Of a DNA stretch of 64,000 nucleotides, positions 1 through 9,250 are shown piece after piece. Position numbers and translations under genes: made by a program. A model generated the notes under the pieces. That model ran no database searches. It saw only the letters and a program-made list of their open reading frames with translations, and was not told the DNA's origin. The DNA is from CBDBJK01 sp965206395 (GTDB taxonomy: Bacteria; Chloroflexota; Dehalococcoidia; Lucifugimonadales; CATOSD01), in contig CBDBJK010000034.1 of assembly GCA_965206395.1 (NCBI GenBank), positions 62,001 through 126,000 on the forward strand, read 5' to 3'. How positions within the stretch are numbered: the stretch's first letter is position 1; each line of letters begins with the position of its first letter.

Positions 1-1072
1 GGTTCATAGCCGCAACGAGCATGAAGTTGGCGGGAAACGTAATCGTGCCCTGCGCGCGGCTGATCGTCACGATCTTGTCTTCAATGGGCTGTCGCAGCAC
101 TTCAAGCACAGTATGACCGAACTCAGGCAGTTCGTCGAGGAACAGCACCCCTCTATGGCTCAGGGTTATCTCTCCGGGTCTGGGCAGGCGGCCGCCTCCA
201 ACCAGTCCAGCGTTTGAAATTGTGTAGTGGGGCGCTCGAAATGGTCGCTCCGTAATAAGCGGAGACGACGAAGGCAATAGACCGCTGATGCTGAATATCT
301 TGGTAACATCCAGCGCCTCTTGGGGTGTCAGCCTCGGCAGAATGGATGGCAAGGTGCGAGCGAGCAAGGTTTTCCCACTGCCGGGTGGCCCGCTCATAAG
401 CAAGTTATGGCCTCCTGCGGCCGCAACCTCTAGCGCACGCTTGGCATGCTCCTGACCTCGAATGTCCGCAAGGTCGACTCCGCCAGCGGCCCCGCCAGAG
501 TCATCATTGGGTGAAAGAAAGCCGCCTGCGTTGATGCCATTGCTCGAAGCCGCGCCAATTATCGATTCGCCCTGCAAATGCTCGGTTAGCTCAAGCAGGT
601 TGGCAACGGGAATCACCTCGATACCATCAACTAGAGCGGCTTCCTTGGCATCTGATGATGGCACGAAGACTGTTCTAAGCCCTTCATCACGTGCGACGAC
701 TACCATCGGGAGGATTCCATTGGTATGCCTGAGGCTGCCATCAAGCGACAACTCTCCGAGAAAGAGGGCAGATTCTGGAATCTCGGCGACTCGCCCGGAA
801 CTGAGCAGGATTGCAACGGCAATGGGCAAGTCGTATGCCGGGCCAGCCTTTCTGAGATCAGCGGGCGCGAGATTCACGGTAATGCGCCGCATTGGGAACT
901 CGCAGCCCGAATTGCGTATGGCGGGACGGACTCTTTCCCGCGCTTCCTGTACTGCGGCGTCAGGCAGACCAACGATATTGAAGGCAGGCAAACCCGGCGA
1001 GATGTCGACCTCGACTTCAACGATGAAGCCGTCCAGACCGACTACGGCGCAACTCTTGCATTTCGCTAGCAT
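1..1072 (-). CDS. comM: YifB/ComM-family AAA+ ATPase (Mg-chelatase-like), C-terminus beyond window
   Basis: Translating the minus strand from the ATG at 1072 gives an open frame that leaves the window at position 1, so about 357 N-terminal residues are visible. The N-terminal Lon-protease-like (ribosomal S5 fold) domain carries the typical VGLPDAAVQEARERVR and NLAPADLRK stretches. The AAA+ core follows, with Walker A GPPGSGKT near residue 225 and a Walker B segment with LDELPE near residue 310. Family knowledge: ComM/YifB are hexameric helicases that promote branch migration during natural transformation. It lies downstream of the MoxR-DUF58-transglutaminase operon on the same strand, with a 160-base gap that holds nothing else I can recognise. 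The visible part has no lesion. Confidence 0.9.
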   Translation of the reverse strand, partial: MLAKCKSCAVVGLDGFIVEVEVDISPGLPAFNIVGLPDAAVQEARERVRPAIRNSGCEFPMRRITVNLAPADLRKAGPAYDLPIAVAILLSSGRVAEIPESALFLGELSLDGSLRHTNGILPMVVVARDEGLRTVFVPSSDAKEAALVDGIEVIPVANLLELTEHLQGESIIGAASSNGINAGGFLSPNDDSGGAAGGVDLADIRGQEHAKRALEVAAAGGHNLLMSGPPGSGKTLLARTLPSILPRLTPQEALDVTKIFSISGLLPSSSPLITERPFRAPHYTISNAGLVGGGRLPRPGEITLSHRGVLFLDELPEFGHTVLEVLRQPIEDKIVTISRAQGTITFPANFMLVAAMN

Positions 1073-1232
1073 AGGACAGGCTCCGATGATCAAAGTGCCA
1101 AGCCTATACTAAGAGGGAATGGCGCGCGCGTCAAACGATTGCGTCATATAGCGCGGTTTTGCACCGAACATGAAACAATGCAGGAGACATTAACTGCGGG
1201 ACAAGCCAGAACTGATGGGTGACGGAGCAAGG

Positions 1233-3601
1233 TCAGAATTGGGGCTGTTGGCGCGGTCGCCGCTGCGATTTGAGCGCGGCCTTGAGTCGGCTGAGATGAT
1301 TCTTAGCCTCAACCAGGAGGTTGGGGTCGTATGGGGCAGGGTCGTATGCGGCGATGCGTGCCGCGTTGCGTAGCCATGCAAGGTGAGCGTTCGCGTCTCC
1401 CAGCGAGGTTTCGGCCTGCTCGGTATGCTCCGATAACGTCTGCCAGGGCGCGCGCGACGCGACGCCGACCCGACCTAGCATCGATTCAGCGCTTCGGTAT
1501 ACTTTCAGCATCTCTGCGCGACCGTCCCCCTTCAGTCTGGTATAGCGCAGCTTTCGCTCGCGCCGCCGTATCATTGGCGCAAATTTGCGAATGAGCATCA
1601 CGCTCAAGGTCAAGAGCGTAAACCCTAACATGGGAACAATGAGAGCAGCCACGCCTTCACCCAGCACACGGGCCAGGAAATCGGTTATCCATTGGGGCGA
1701 CGACTTCAGGGATTCGTAAATATCATCGCCGTAGCCGCTGCTGAACAGCGCGCTTATTCCAGGGGCTTGATAGGAGCCTCCCTCACCGAAACCAGCAGTG
1801 GCCTGTCTTGGCGCGCTGTCGAATGGAACCCATCCGGTGCCGCCCAGGAAAATCTCTGCCCAGGCGTGCTGATCGCTCTCTCGCACCATGTAGGTGCCGG
1901 AGAGAGGATCGAACTGGCCCGGCAGATAGCCAGTGACCAGCCTCGCGGGAATCCCTGAAGCGCGAGCCAGCAAGACCGTCGCCGTGGCGAAATCCATGCT
2001 TGTTCCAGACGTTGATTGTCCTGACAAAAACTCCAACGGATCTAAGGTTCTGGCGAGCTGGTCTACAGCGCTATCGTCGAACTTATAGTTACCGTCTATG
2101 AACGTAACGATGCGGCGGATTCTTTCCAGGTCGGTGAATGCCCCATCCGTGATTCCGCTGGCGACCTCCTGGATGCCATCAAGCGATGAGGGAATCTGAT
2201 GATACCTGTATTCGAGCCTGGTAGTCGGATCAACTGCTTCCAGCGCGTCTTTGCTCAGGTCTGGAAGAGCAGATATGACACGATAGACAGAGCCGTCTCC
2301 AAGCCCCTTCGATGACGAGGGAATGGCTGCCACAACCGGGTCGTAGCCAGAAAGGAATAGGCCCTGGGTTGCTCCTTCCTTCAGAAAGAAGGTTTGAGGA
2401 TAGAGAGGCCTTTCCTCGATGCCAGACGGTTGAGGCGCACCGTACACTGTCCTGGCCGCGCTACGAGACTGCACTACCCACGCATGAGGGTCAGTGTGCC
2501 AGTTCTGACCGTCGAAGGAGTCGAAGATTTCTGCCCGCCAGTAGGTGAGCACGGGACTTCTGACTTGCATGACAAGAGAGTTTCCGGCGGAGATGTTAGA
2601 GCCTTGGGCTTGCGCTCCCCCCGATTCTCCTAGGAAGAGCAGTGGCGATTCGCCTTGTGAAGCCGTCGCGTCGCCGACATCCGTGACAGTATCCTCTCCT
2701 ACTCCTTGTTCACTCTGCGAATCGTCCTGAGAGCCGTCCGCCGCATCGGAGTTGCCGGATGCTTCTGATGCCTTTTGTTGATTTTCAGTCTGAGTCAATT
2801 CTTCTATATTTGGATTTTCCCGCGATTCTTCGGAAGTTGTCAGTGGGAGAGCAGACGTGACTGACGCGAGATCCGGCAAAGTCTGCGAGGATTGTAAGGC
2901 CGAGCTTGCGCGCATGGGAAGCACAGCGCCCTGCGCGTCGGTTACCGGGTCGCTGAAGTTTTTCGGCATCAACATGAAGATAAGCACGGACATCGCCAGA
3001 GATATGATGAAGATGGCAGTCCAGAACTAGGCGAAGGAGAATCGCCCACGAAACCATTTGACCTCTGCGTCTCTAGCCTGGTCAACGAGAAAAGACATCG
3101 CAAGGAACGCCAGTAGAAGCGTGGTGAAGCCAGTCATAAAGACGCCGAACATCACGTCCAGCGCCAACTGGCTTACGAAGAAAATTATGGCTCCGCTGAT
3201 TCCCAAGCTGGCATACAGTCCCGCACGTGACCGCATCTCGAAGCTGGTGATGCCCTGGAATATCAACAGAAAGCTGGCAACAGGCAGCCAGTTGCCGCCC
3301 AGAGCGAGGCTAATCGCATGAGGAACCAGAACTAGCGTGCCAAGAATGGCGACACCTACGACGGCGGAGCGTATCACAGACTTGCTGTTTCTGGAACGCC
3401 AGCTAAAGGCGTGTCCCAGTCCGATAAGCGCGGACCCTCCGACCCAGGCCCAGAGAGAGGCGCACCCACCCACGCCAGAGAGAAGGCGACCCATATACCT
3501 ATCGCCAGCACGATCATTCGAAGAGATAGGTTCTCCTCGTCGCGCCTTGCAGTCTGCTTGCGTGAAAACAGACCCCGTGTTTTTTCGCTATGAACCTGCA
3601 T
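1233..3601 (-). pseudogene. TgpA-like transglutaminase membrane protein (DUF3488-type), frameshift plus in-frame TAG
   Basis: The gene starts at the ATG at 3601, overlapping the DUF58 stop in a TGATG junction. The first frame (to about 3460) encodes a basic stretch and the first membrane helix. Homology then continues in another frame (about 3460-3030) with further helices, implying a one-base indel near 3440-3470. An in-frame TAG at 3027-3029 separates the GRFSFA segment from the last helix (FWTAIFIISLAM) and the periplasmic transglutaminase domain, which runs in the same frame to 1233. That domain has the GIPARLVTGY, QHAWAE and WVPFDSAP motifs, but GTSMDFATA stands where the catalytic Cys (as in GYCEDFA) is expected, so the nucleophile is probably Ser. 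Family: TgpA proteins usually sit beside MoxR and DUF58 genes, as here. With two lesions the full protein is unlikely to be made. Confidence 0.8.
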
Positions 3602-4568
3602 CAAGGTCTCCGCGAATACTCTGCGCCAGCGACTTGACTGCTCGCTGGCGGCGTTTTTTCCGGCATACTTGAAGTCTGATCCAATCGTGCTAACGCTTCC
3701 GGTATTCTGTCGGGCCAACACTCGTGGGCAGCGATTGAGGTCAGGCTTGAATCTTCGGACAGGTCGCCTGCCGTGCCGTTAGACTCAAAATCTCGTAATA
3801 TCATGGCGATGACCCTGTGTTGACTTCGTGCTAGCTGGACCATGGTCTGAATGCCTTCGGCGTCCGTGTCACGCACGATAGCCAGCACGTCCGAAAATGG
3901 AGGCACGTCAATCAGCAACGATGGCAAGTCCTTACTCTCATCCCCTTTCAGCAGGGCTAACTCTTTGAGCAGGTGATGTCTGTCGGACGTTTCCTCATTG
4001 ATATGCCCCATGCGAAGTTTCACCGTGCCACCGGAACGGCAAACGTAATCGCCTACGCTTGCCGCGATTCGGATTGTGTGTTCGAGGGCATCGTCGCTGC
4101 CCTGCCGCATTCGGTTAGTGTCACACACTATCACGATAGACCTGTCGGGAGTCTTCTCGAACTCTTTTACCTGAGGCTGAGCGGCGCGAGCGGTATTGCG
4201 CCAGTGAATGTGCTGCCAGGGGTCTCCGAAAACGTAGCCTCTTGAGCCAACTATCTGTTCCCCTATCCGTGCTTGAAGTGGTTGCGGGGCATCGTCGCCC
4301 GTCTCTCCCAGCATCGCCAGTCCTCGGATGGGATACACCCTGGGCAGAACGAGTGCTTCGGCGGTTTCGCGGCTTCGTTTCGTTCTTCGGAAGAGGCCGA
4401 ATGGCAAGCTAGTATTGGCCTTCACAGGAGGTAGGCTGTGCAATCCACGCCTGCCGAACGTGACCTTGGTGGAGGTCACGATATCGCGTCGCCTTCCAAG
4501 CTAGGCCAAAAAGAGCCGATCTCTATCTGCCTCAATCGCTTGATTTCCCCAGTTGTAATGCACGGTGA

Positions 4569-5737
4569 CTAGTGGTTCAACGTTTTTGTATTGATGGGTA
4601 GAGTGACTTTAGCTTGATGCGCGCATCCTCGGTAGTGAAGCGCCAATCCACTCGTATCACATCCCGGTTGCGTTGATTCTGCCAAGCATTGACCTCGCCG
4701 CGCAGGATGTCTTGATTGGGCAATCCGTCGGTCCAGGCACTGTCGAGCCAGCACACCGATCTCTATCTCCGCCATATTCAACCAACTCCCGTGTTTGGGA
4801 GTGTAGTGTATCTCCAGTCGCTCAGCTATACGCCTCGCCTCAGCAGGCTCGAATGCCTCGTATAGCGAGGACAGCTTGTGAGTGTTGAGATTGTCCATTA
4901 CCAGCACGATCCGGTCTCTGTCAGGGTAGTCCTCGTCGACCAGTTTCTTTATCACATGCGCCCAGTCCACCTTCGTGCGACGCTCTCTGACCTCGACCCG
5001 GCGCCATCCGTCCAACGGTGCAAACAGCATGAACAGGCTGCTCACTCCATTGCGCTCGTATTCGTAGTCGTATGCCGCCGATAAGCCGGGCGCTGCGGGA
5101 CGCGGCACTCGCGTCTCCTTGACTTGCTGTTTGCTCGTCTCATCCATGCACACCAGAACCTCATTCCCATCGTACGGCCGTTGGTAGACCTCCAGTACGT
5201 CTTCCATCACGTCTTCCATCGCGCACACAAACTCCGCGCTCTGACCGGGCGGGATGCACCAACTCTGCTTCAGCCACGGCTTCAGTTCGTTTTTTTTTTA
5301 AGCGCCTGGCGAACCGTCTCGGTGCTAATGGTCCCGACTATCTCACACTCGACCAACTGGTCAGCCAACAGCTTCAGGGTCCAACTGGCACGCCCCTCCG
5401 GCGGTTCCCCGCAGGCCATCGCTATCAACCGTGCTTCACCTTCGCCGTCCAGTCTCTTTTGACGCCGACGCAGTTGCTTTTTGCGATTCAGCGCAGACTC
5501 GACCCCCTCCTCCACACAGCGCTTGCGTATTCGCTCGACCGTTGACTGTCCCACACCGAGCGCGCTGGTGATGTCCGCGTCCTTCATTCCCTCGTCCGAG
5601 CGTGACTCATCGCTCATCAGCAGAATGCGCGCATGGGTCTGTTTGTACGCCGCAGCCCGACCGCGTGAGACCAAGGCGTTGAGTTCCTGTTGTTCGTCGG
5701 TAGTCAGTCTGATACGGTACTTCTTGGTAGACATCAT
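4569..5737 (-). pseudogene. IS630-like transposase of IS-A1, degenerate
   Basis: ORF A (from 5737) holds the helix-turn-helix region (VGQSTVERIRKR). ORF B holds the DDE domain (CMDETSKQ, VMDNLNTHK, HGSWLNMAEIEIG). In the sister copies the ORFs are joined by a probable -1 slip on a run of nine A. Here the run is ten, so ORF A stops early (KKKTN). A second extra base near 4720 (GGGCAATCC against GGCAATCC) shifts the C-terminus after DRRIA. It has two MEDV repeats. Probably inactive. Confidence 0.85.
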
Positions 5738-5823
5738 GGTTCCTCCTCGGTTCAACGTTACGATTGAACCCCCCAAGAGGAACAATGACTATCATGGTAT
5801 TCATTTCAATGATGTTGGACCAC
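4572..5823 (-). mobile_element. IS-A copy 1 (IS630-like)
   Basis: The ends read TAGTGGTTCAACG and GTTGGACCACTA and are inverted repeats of each other. TA dinucleotides at 4570-4571 and 5824-5825 are the expected IS630/Tc1 target duplication. It sits inside the DUF58 gene, and its right end directly abuts IS-B1 and shares the TA. The other copies are at 11124, 44418 and 49245. Confidence 0.9.
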
Positions 5824-5825
5824 TA

Positions 5826-6644
5826 GGTTGTGTTGACATTTGGTGCATAATGGATACATGTCAACGACTGAATTACGCAATGAACAATGGTCGAAAATCC
5901 TTGAATTTCTGCGCTCATGCCCAGACCTCTACGTTGGAGAGGAGGACGATTGCAGGCGTACGTCGAGGCCATCCTGTGGATGGCACGAAGTGGTGCTCCT
6001 TGGAGACTGCTGCCTGAGCACTACGGTCACTGGAACAGCGTATATAAGCGCTTCGCACGCTGGTGTGAAAAGGGTGTATGGGAACGAATGCATCAGCATT
6101 TTGTGCAAGACCCCGATATGGAGCATGTCATCATTGATAGCACTGTGATAGCACTGTGGTTCGCGCTCATCCCTGTGCTGCTGGAGCCTCCAAAAAAACG
6201 GTGGCCAATCGGCCCAAGCTCTTGGCCGGAGCCGAGGCGGGTTCAGTACCAAGATCCACGTGAGCGTGGATGGATTGGGCAACCCGTTGCGCTTTGAGCT
6301 CACAGCAGGTCAACGTCACGACATCACCCAGGCACAGGCATTGATTGCTGATTTCGAAACCGAGCATGTGATTGCTGATAAGGGATACGATTCGATGGAT
6401 TTTCTCCAATGCCTCCTGGGCAGGGGCGCGTTACCTGTGATTCCACCTCGGTCAAATCGAAAGACGCCACGAGAGTATGATGAGTACCTTTACCGAGAGC
6501 GCCACCTTGTGGAGTGTTTCATCAACAAGATCAAGCACTACCGGCATATCTTCTCTCGCTTTTGACAAGCTGTCATCGCGTTTCCTGGGATTCTTGAACT
6601 TCGTCGGTGCTCTCATATGGCTCAGATGAAATGTCAACACAACC
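5826..6644 (+). mobile_element. IS-B copy 1 (IS5 family, IS427-like)
   Basis: Perfect 16-bp terminal inverted repeats GGTTGTGTTGACATTT / AAATGTCAACACAACC. The flanking TA at 5824-5825 is shared with IS-A1, and a second TA lies at 6645-6646. It was inserted at the CTAG formed where IS-A1 meets the DUF58 gene. Sister copies are at 10134 and 50496. Confidence 0.9.
5858..6565 (+). pseudogene. IS427-like transposase of IS-B1, degenerate
   Basis: Compared with the two sister copies, a missing C near 5959 shifts the frame after EEDDCRR, and an extra T near 6561 ends the protein at FSRF. An 11-bp unit (ATAGCACTGTG) is present twice just after the first catalytic Asp (IIDST), displacing the downstream frame. 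The slippery A7 run near 6196 marks the normal -1 frameshift point into the ORF holding SVDGLGNPLRFELTAGQ and the C-terminal DDE region. Confidence 0.85.
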
Positions 6645-6938
6645 TAGCATGCAGGGCAGGATGCCTCGATTATTCAGCCGTATCTCGAATTCTACGGGGT
6701 CGCCTTCCATAGGGCCGGGATTGCCTTCTTCCGAGTCCCAGCCTATGACCCTTCGCCGCACTTGCAGGCTGCCAATTGCCAACCACGGCATGAAGGAGGA
6801 AACGACGATAGTTCCCCACAGGACTGTATCGAAAAGCAGTATCCAGCCGACCCTGGTTATTCCAGCCAGCACAAAAAGGAGAATGGCAACAATGATGAGG
6901 ACTATGCCGCGAGGTCTTACCATCTGAGTAACCGCCAA

Positions 6939-7918
6939 CTAAAGTGGAATTGGAATCGTCTCCAGGATTTCTCTGACAACCTGCTCAGGTGTCGCGTCAG
7001 CGCCGGGGCGCAAGGCGATACGATGCGGTACTACAAGGAGCGCTACTCGTTTTACGTCTTCGGGGATGGCGTAGCTCCGACCCTCGAAGGCCGCCCAACC
7101 CTGCACCGCGTGTTGAAGCAAAACCGTTCCGCGCGGGCTGGTGCCTCTTGTTATCAGCGAATGTTCTCTGGTCGCCCGCGCGAGGTTTACCAGATACTCT
7201 TTCATCGGAAGCGACACGCTTACGCCCCTGACGACTTCCTGCATGGAAATGATGTCTTCGGTGCTCACTACGGGAGATATCTTTGATAGCCCATGTTCGG
7301 CCCTGGATAGAATCTCGACCTCTTCCAATGCGCTGGGCAGGCCCAGGCTCATACGTATGAGAAACCTGTCAAGCTGAGAGTCGGGCAACGGGAACACACC
7401 ATGACTTTCTGTCGTGTTCTGAGTTGCAATGACCATAAATGGCCTTGGGAGAAGATATGGCGAACCGTCCGCGCTGATCTGAAATTCGGCCATCGCTTCC
7501 AAAAGGGCCGATTGGGTTCGCGGCCCCGTCCGATTGATCTCGTCCGCGATCAGAACGTTTGAAAAAACAGGCCCCGGCTTGAACTCGAACTGGTTCTGTT
7601 GCATGTTGAATATAGATGTGCCAGTTATGTCGGTTGGCAGGAGGTCTGGTGTACATTGTATTCTGGAAAAACCCTGCCCTGAATGGAATAGGCGAGGGCC
7701 TTTGCCATCATTGTTTTGCCCACTCCTGGGCTGTCCTCAAGTAGTATGTGGCCCTGGGCCGCTAGCCCCAACAGCATGTACCGTACAGACTCCTCAGACA
7801 CGACTACTGAGCCTGAGATATTGGCCACAAGCGCGCCCAGATGTTCTTGGAAACGCTGTTGAGCGGCGGCGGAAGCAGCGGTTGCTCCTTCGCCATGTGA
7901 GACAGTCGCAGTTGACAT
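6939..7918 (-). pseudogene. MoxR-family AAA+ ATPase, frameshifted at a T-run
   Basis: The N-terminal part starts at ATG 7918 (MSTATVSHGE) and contains Walker A EDSPGVGKT. The frame ends at 7625, but homology resumes one frame over at IQCTPDLLPTDITGTSIF and continues through Walker B (NVLIADEINR), sensor 1 (MVIATQNT) and the arginine-rich lid to 6939. The break is at GTTTTTCC near 7668-7672: six T would restore GRVFSRIQCTPDLLP, five are present. MoxR ATPases act as chaperones with DUF58/VWA partners, and the next genes downstream are DUF58 and a TgpA-like protein. Because the lesion is a homopolymer contraction, a base-calling error is possible, but the rest of the operon is clearly damaged too. 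Confidence 0.82.
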
Positions 7919-7971
7919 AGAAATCCGTCCTACCTCTGGCGCGCCTCTGACAACATGCCATCGAAACGTAT

Positions 7972-8051
7972 GGCACACTCAAGTCCGGGCTGTGTCGGAG
8001 GTCCCTTGAGGCTCAGGAAAGTCGGAAGGGGTGCCCGGACTTGAGTGTGCC
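7972..8051. repeat. 80-bp element with 19-bp perfect inverted repeats
   Basis: GGCACACTCAAGTCCGGGC at 7972-7990 is repeated as an exact reverse complement at 8033-8051, with 42 bases between. It lies about 55 bases upstream of the moxR start and would fold into a long stem. There is no ORF inside and no T-run after it on the plus side. It could be a MITE-like remnant or a regulatory or terminator stem. The following bases to 8287 hold no gene I can recognise. Confidence 0.7.
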
Positions 8052-8287
8052 CATATATATAGACTAAAGAACGACGTGTCTCGCCAACACGTAGAGCATA
8101 CCTGATTCCATAGGAGCTAACACCCAGTAAGGCTTTTGTCTGCCCGCAGACCATAGACTTGATATAACTGGCACCGCTTACGCGCCTATGTTCGAAGTAG
8201 TATCATGCTGAAAGGCAGAGGCCGACGCTCGACGTATTCCTAAGAAAATATGACCAAAATCAAAAATAAGGCAGGTTCGTTAACCAA

Positions 8288-9250
8288 GTGGTTTCAGACA
8301 GGGCAAAAGATTTCGCTTATTCACAAAATGCAGAGGTGGTCTGCTTTGGCATGGTTGTGCCCGCGACGCTGCTCATAGTGGACGAGCTTCCTGCCTGGAA
8401 TACCGGCGTTGTCTGGAAGCACGTCTCGCGGTTCATTTCAGACGACGCCGTTATCGTCGCCACGCTGCTTCGAAAGTGGGGTGTGCAGACAGGCCTCATC
8501 TGCACCGCCATGGGAGACGATGAGGCTGGCCGTAACACCGTTAAGCAGCTCTGGGAGACTGGCATTCTGGGTGATTTTCGCCTTCTTCAGGATGTCTCCA
8601 CGCCATATGAGCTGAACATCTCAGACAGTACCGGCGGGCGCACGTACTTCTGGAGGCGTGACCCCGCCATTATGAACACGCTGGATACTGCCGACCTGTC
8701 GCTCATTGATGGAGCGCGAATGCTCTATGCGGACTGGTACGACGGAAGCCACGTCCTGCGTGCGTTGAAGGAGGCTTCAAGGCTTGGCGTGCCAGTGTTC
8801 TTCAATTTCGAGCATGGGCACGAAGACTCGGTGCTGTTAGCTCGATATGCTCCTTACATCTCGGTCTGCCAGGCGGTTACCGACTTTGCGCAGCTAGGCG
8901 ACAACTCCCTGGAAGTCGCTTCAAAACTGTTGAATGCAGGTGTTTCAACGGCTCTGGTGACGATGGCAGAGCGAGGGTGTCTTGCTGCCACCCAGCAAGA
9001 GTCGGTCCGCGTTTACGCTCCAGACGTGAATGTTATCGACGGGTGTGCGGCGGGCGCTACCTTCTCAGCGGGATACGTTTACGGCCTGGTAAACGGCTGG
9101 GACATGGAAACACGGCTCAGGTTCGCTGTGGCGGCGGCCTCGCTTCAATGCACGGCCATTGGGCCAACGGCCTTCCCAGTGGATGAAATCCGCGAGCTTG
9201 GGTCATCGCTAGCGATTGAGAATGGACCTTCTCCGATTCCGGGAATGTAG
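8288..9250 (+). CDS. PfkB/ribokinase-fold protein lacking the catalytic aspartate
   Basis: The 320-residue product has the ribokinase-type layout: N-terminal CFGMVVPATLLIVDELP, the glycine-rich GDDEAGRN segment near residue 80, and a C-terminal signature at VIDGCAAGATFSAGYVYG near residue 255. In active PfkB kinases this signature reads DTxGAGDxF, with the Asp after GAG as catalytic base. Here it reads DGCAAGATF, so the base is Ala and the anion-hole Gly is also changed. Function as a sugar or nucleoside kinase is therefore doubtful; a binding or regulatory role is possible. The start is a GTG with a poor upstream site; an in-frame ATG further in (MVVPATLL) is an alternative. It ends inside the convergent nuclease gene (42-base overlap). 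Confidence 0.75.
   Translation: MVSDRAKDFAYSQNAEVVCFGMVVPATLLIVDELPAWNTGVVWKHVSRFISDDAVIVATLLRKWGVQTGLICTAMGDDEAGRNTVKQLWETGILGDFRLLQDVSTPYELNISDSTGGRTYFWRRDPAIMNTLDTADLSLIDGARMLYADWYDGSHVLRALKEASRLGVPVFFNFEHGHEDSVLLARYAPYISVCQAVTDFAQLGDNSLEVASKLLNAGVSTALVTMAERGCLAATQQESVRVYAPDVNVIDGCAAGATFSAGYVYGLVNGWDMETRLRFAVAAASLQCTAIGPTAFPVDEIRELGSSLAIENGPSPIPGM

Larger units (their letters stand above)
3601..6938 (-). pseudogene. DUF58 protein gene split by two insertion sequences and an in-frame TAG
   Basis: The N-terminal part (6938 to 6645; TTG at 6938 or ATG at 6923) has two membrane helices and ends in NNRGILPCM. The C-terminal part (4572 to 3601) carries the DUF58 signature around GYVFGDPWQHIHWRNTARA. 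Deleting IS-A1 and IS-B1 with one TA copy joins the halves in frame as LPCM-LVTVHYNWGN, so the insertions interrupt one gene. A TAG at 4501-4503 still breaks the frame between DRLFLA and LGRRRDIV, so even clean excision would not restore it; a fragment could start at the GTG at 4479. DUF58 proteins are von Willebrand-like partners of MoxR ATPases. The gene overlaps the transglutaminase gene downstream and directly follows the moxR stop codon. Confidence 0.85.

Noticed and set aside
1233..4503. Reassignment of TAG to an amino acid
   Set aside because: Many intact genes in the window (otsA, otsB, the MFS, cyclase and PfkB-like genes) end in TAG at their natural length.
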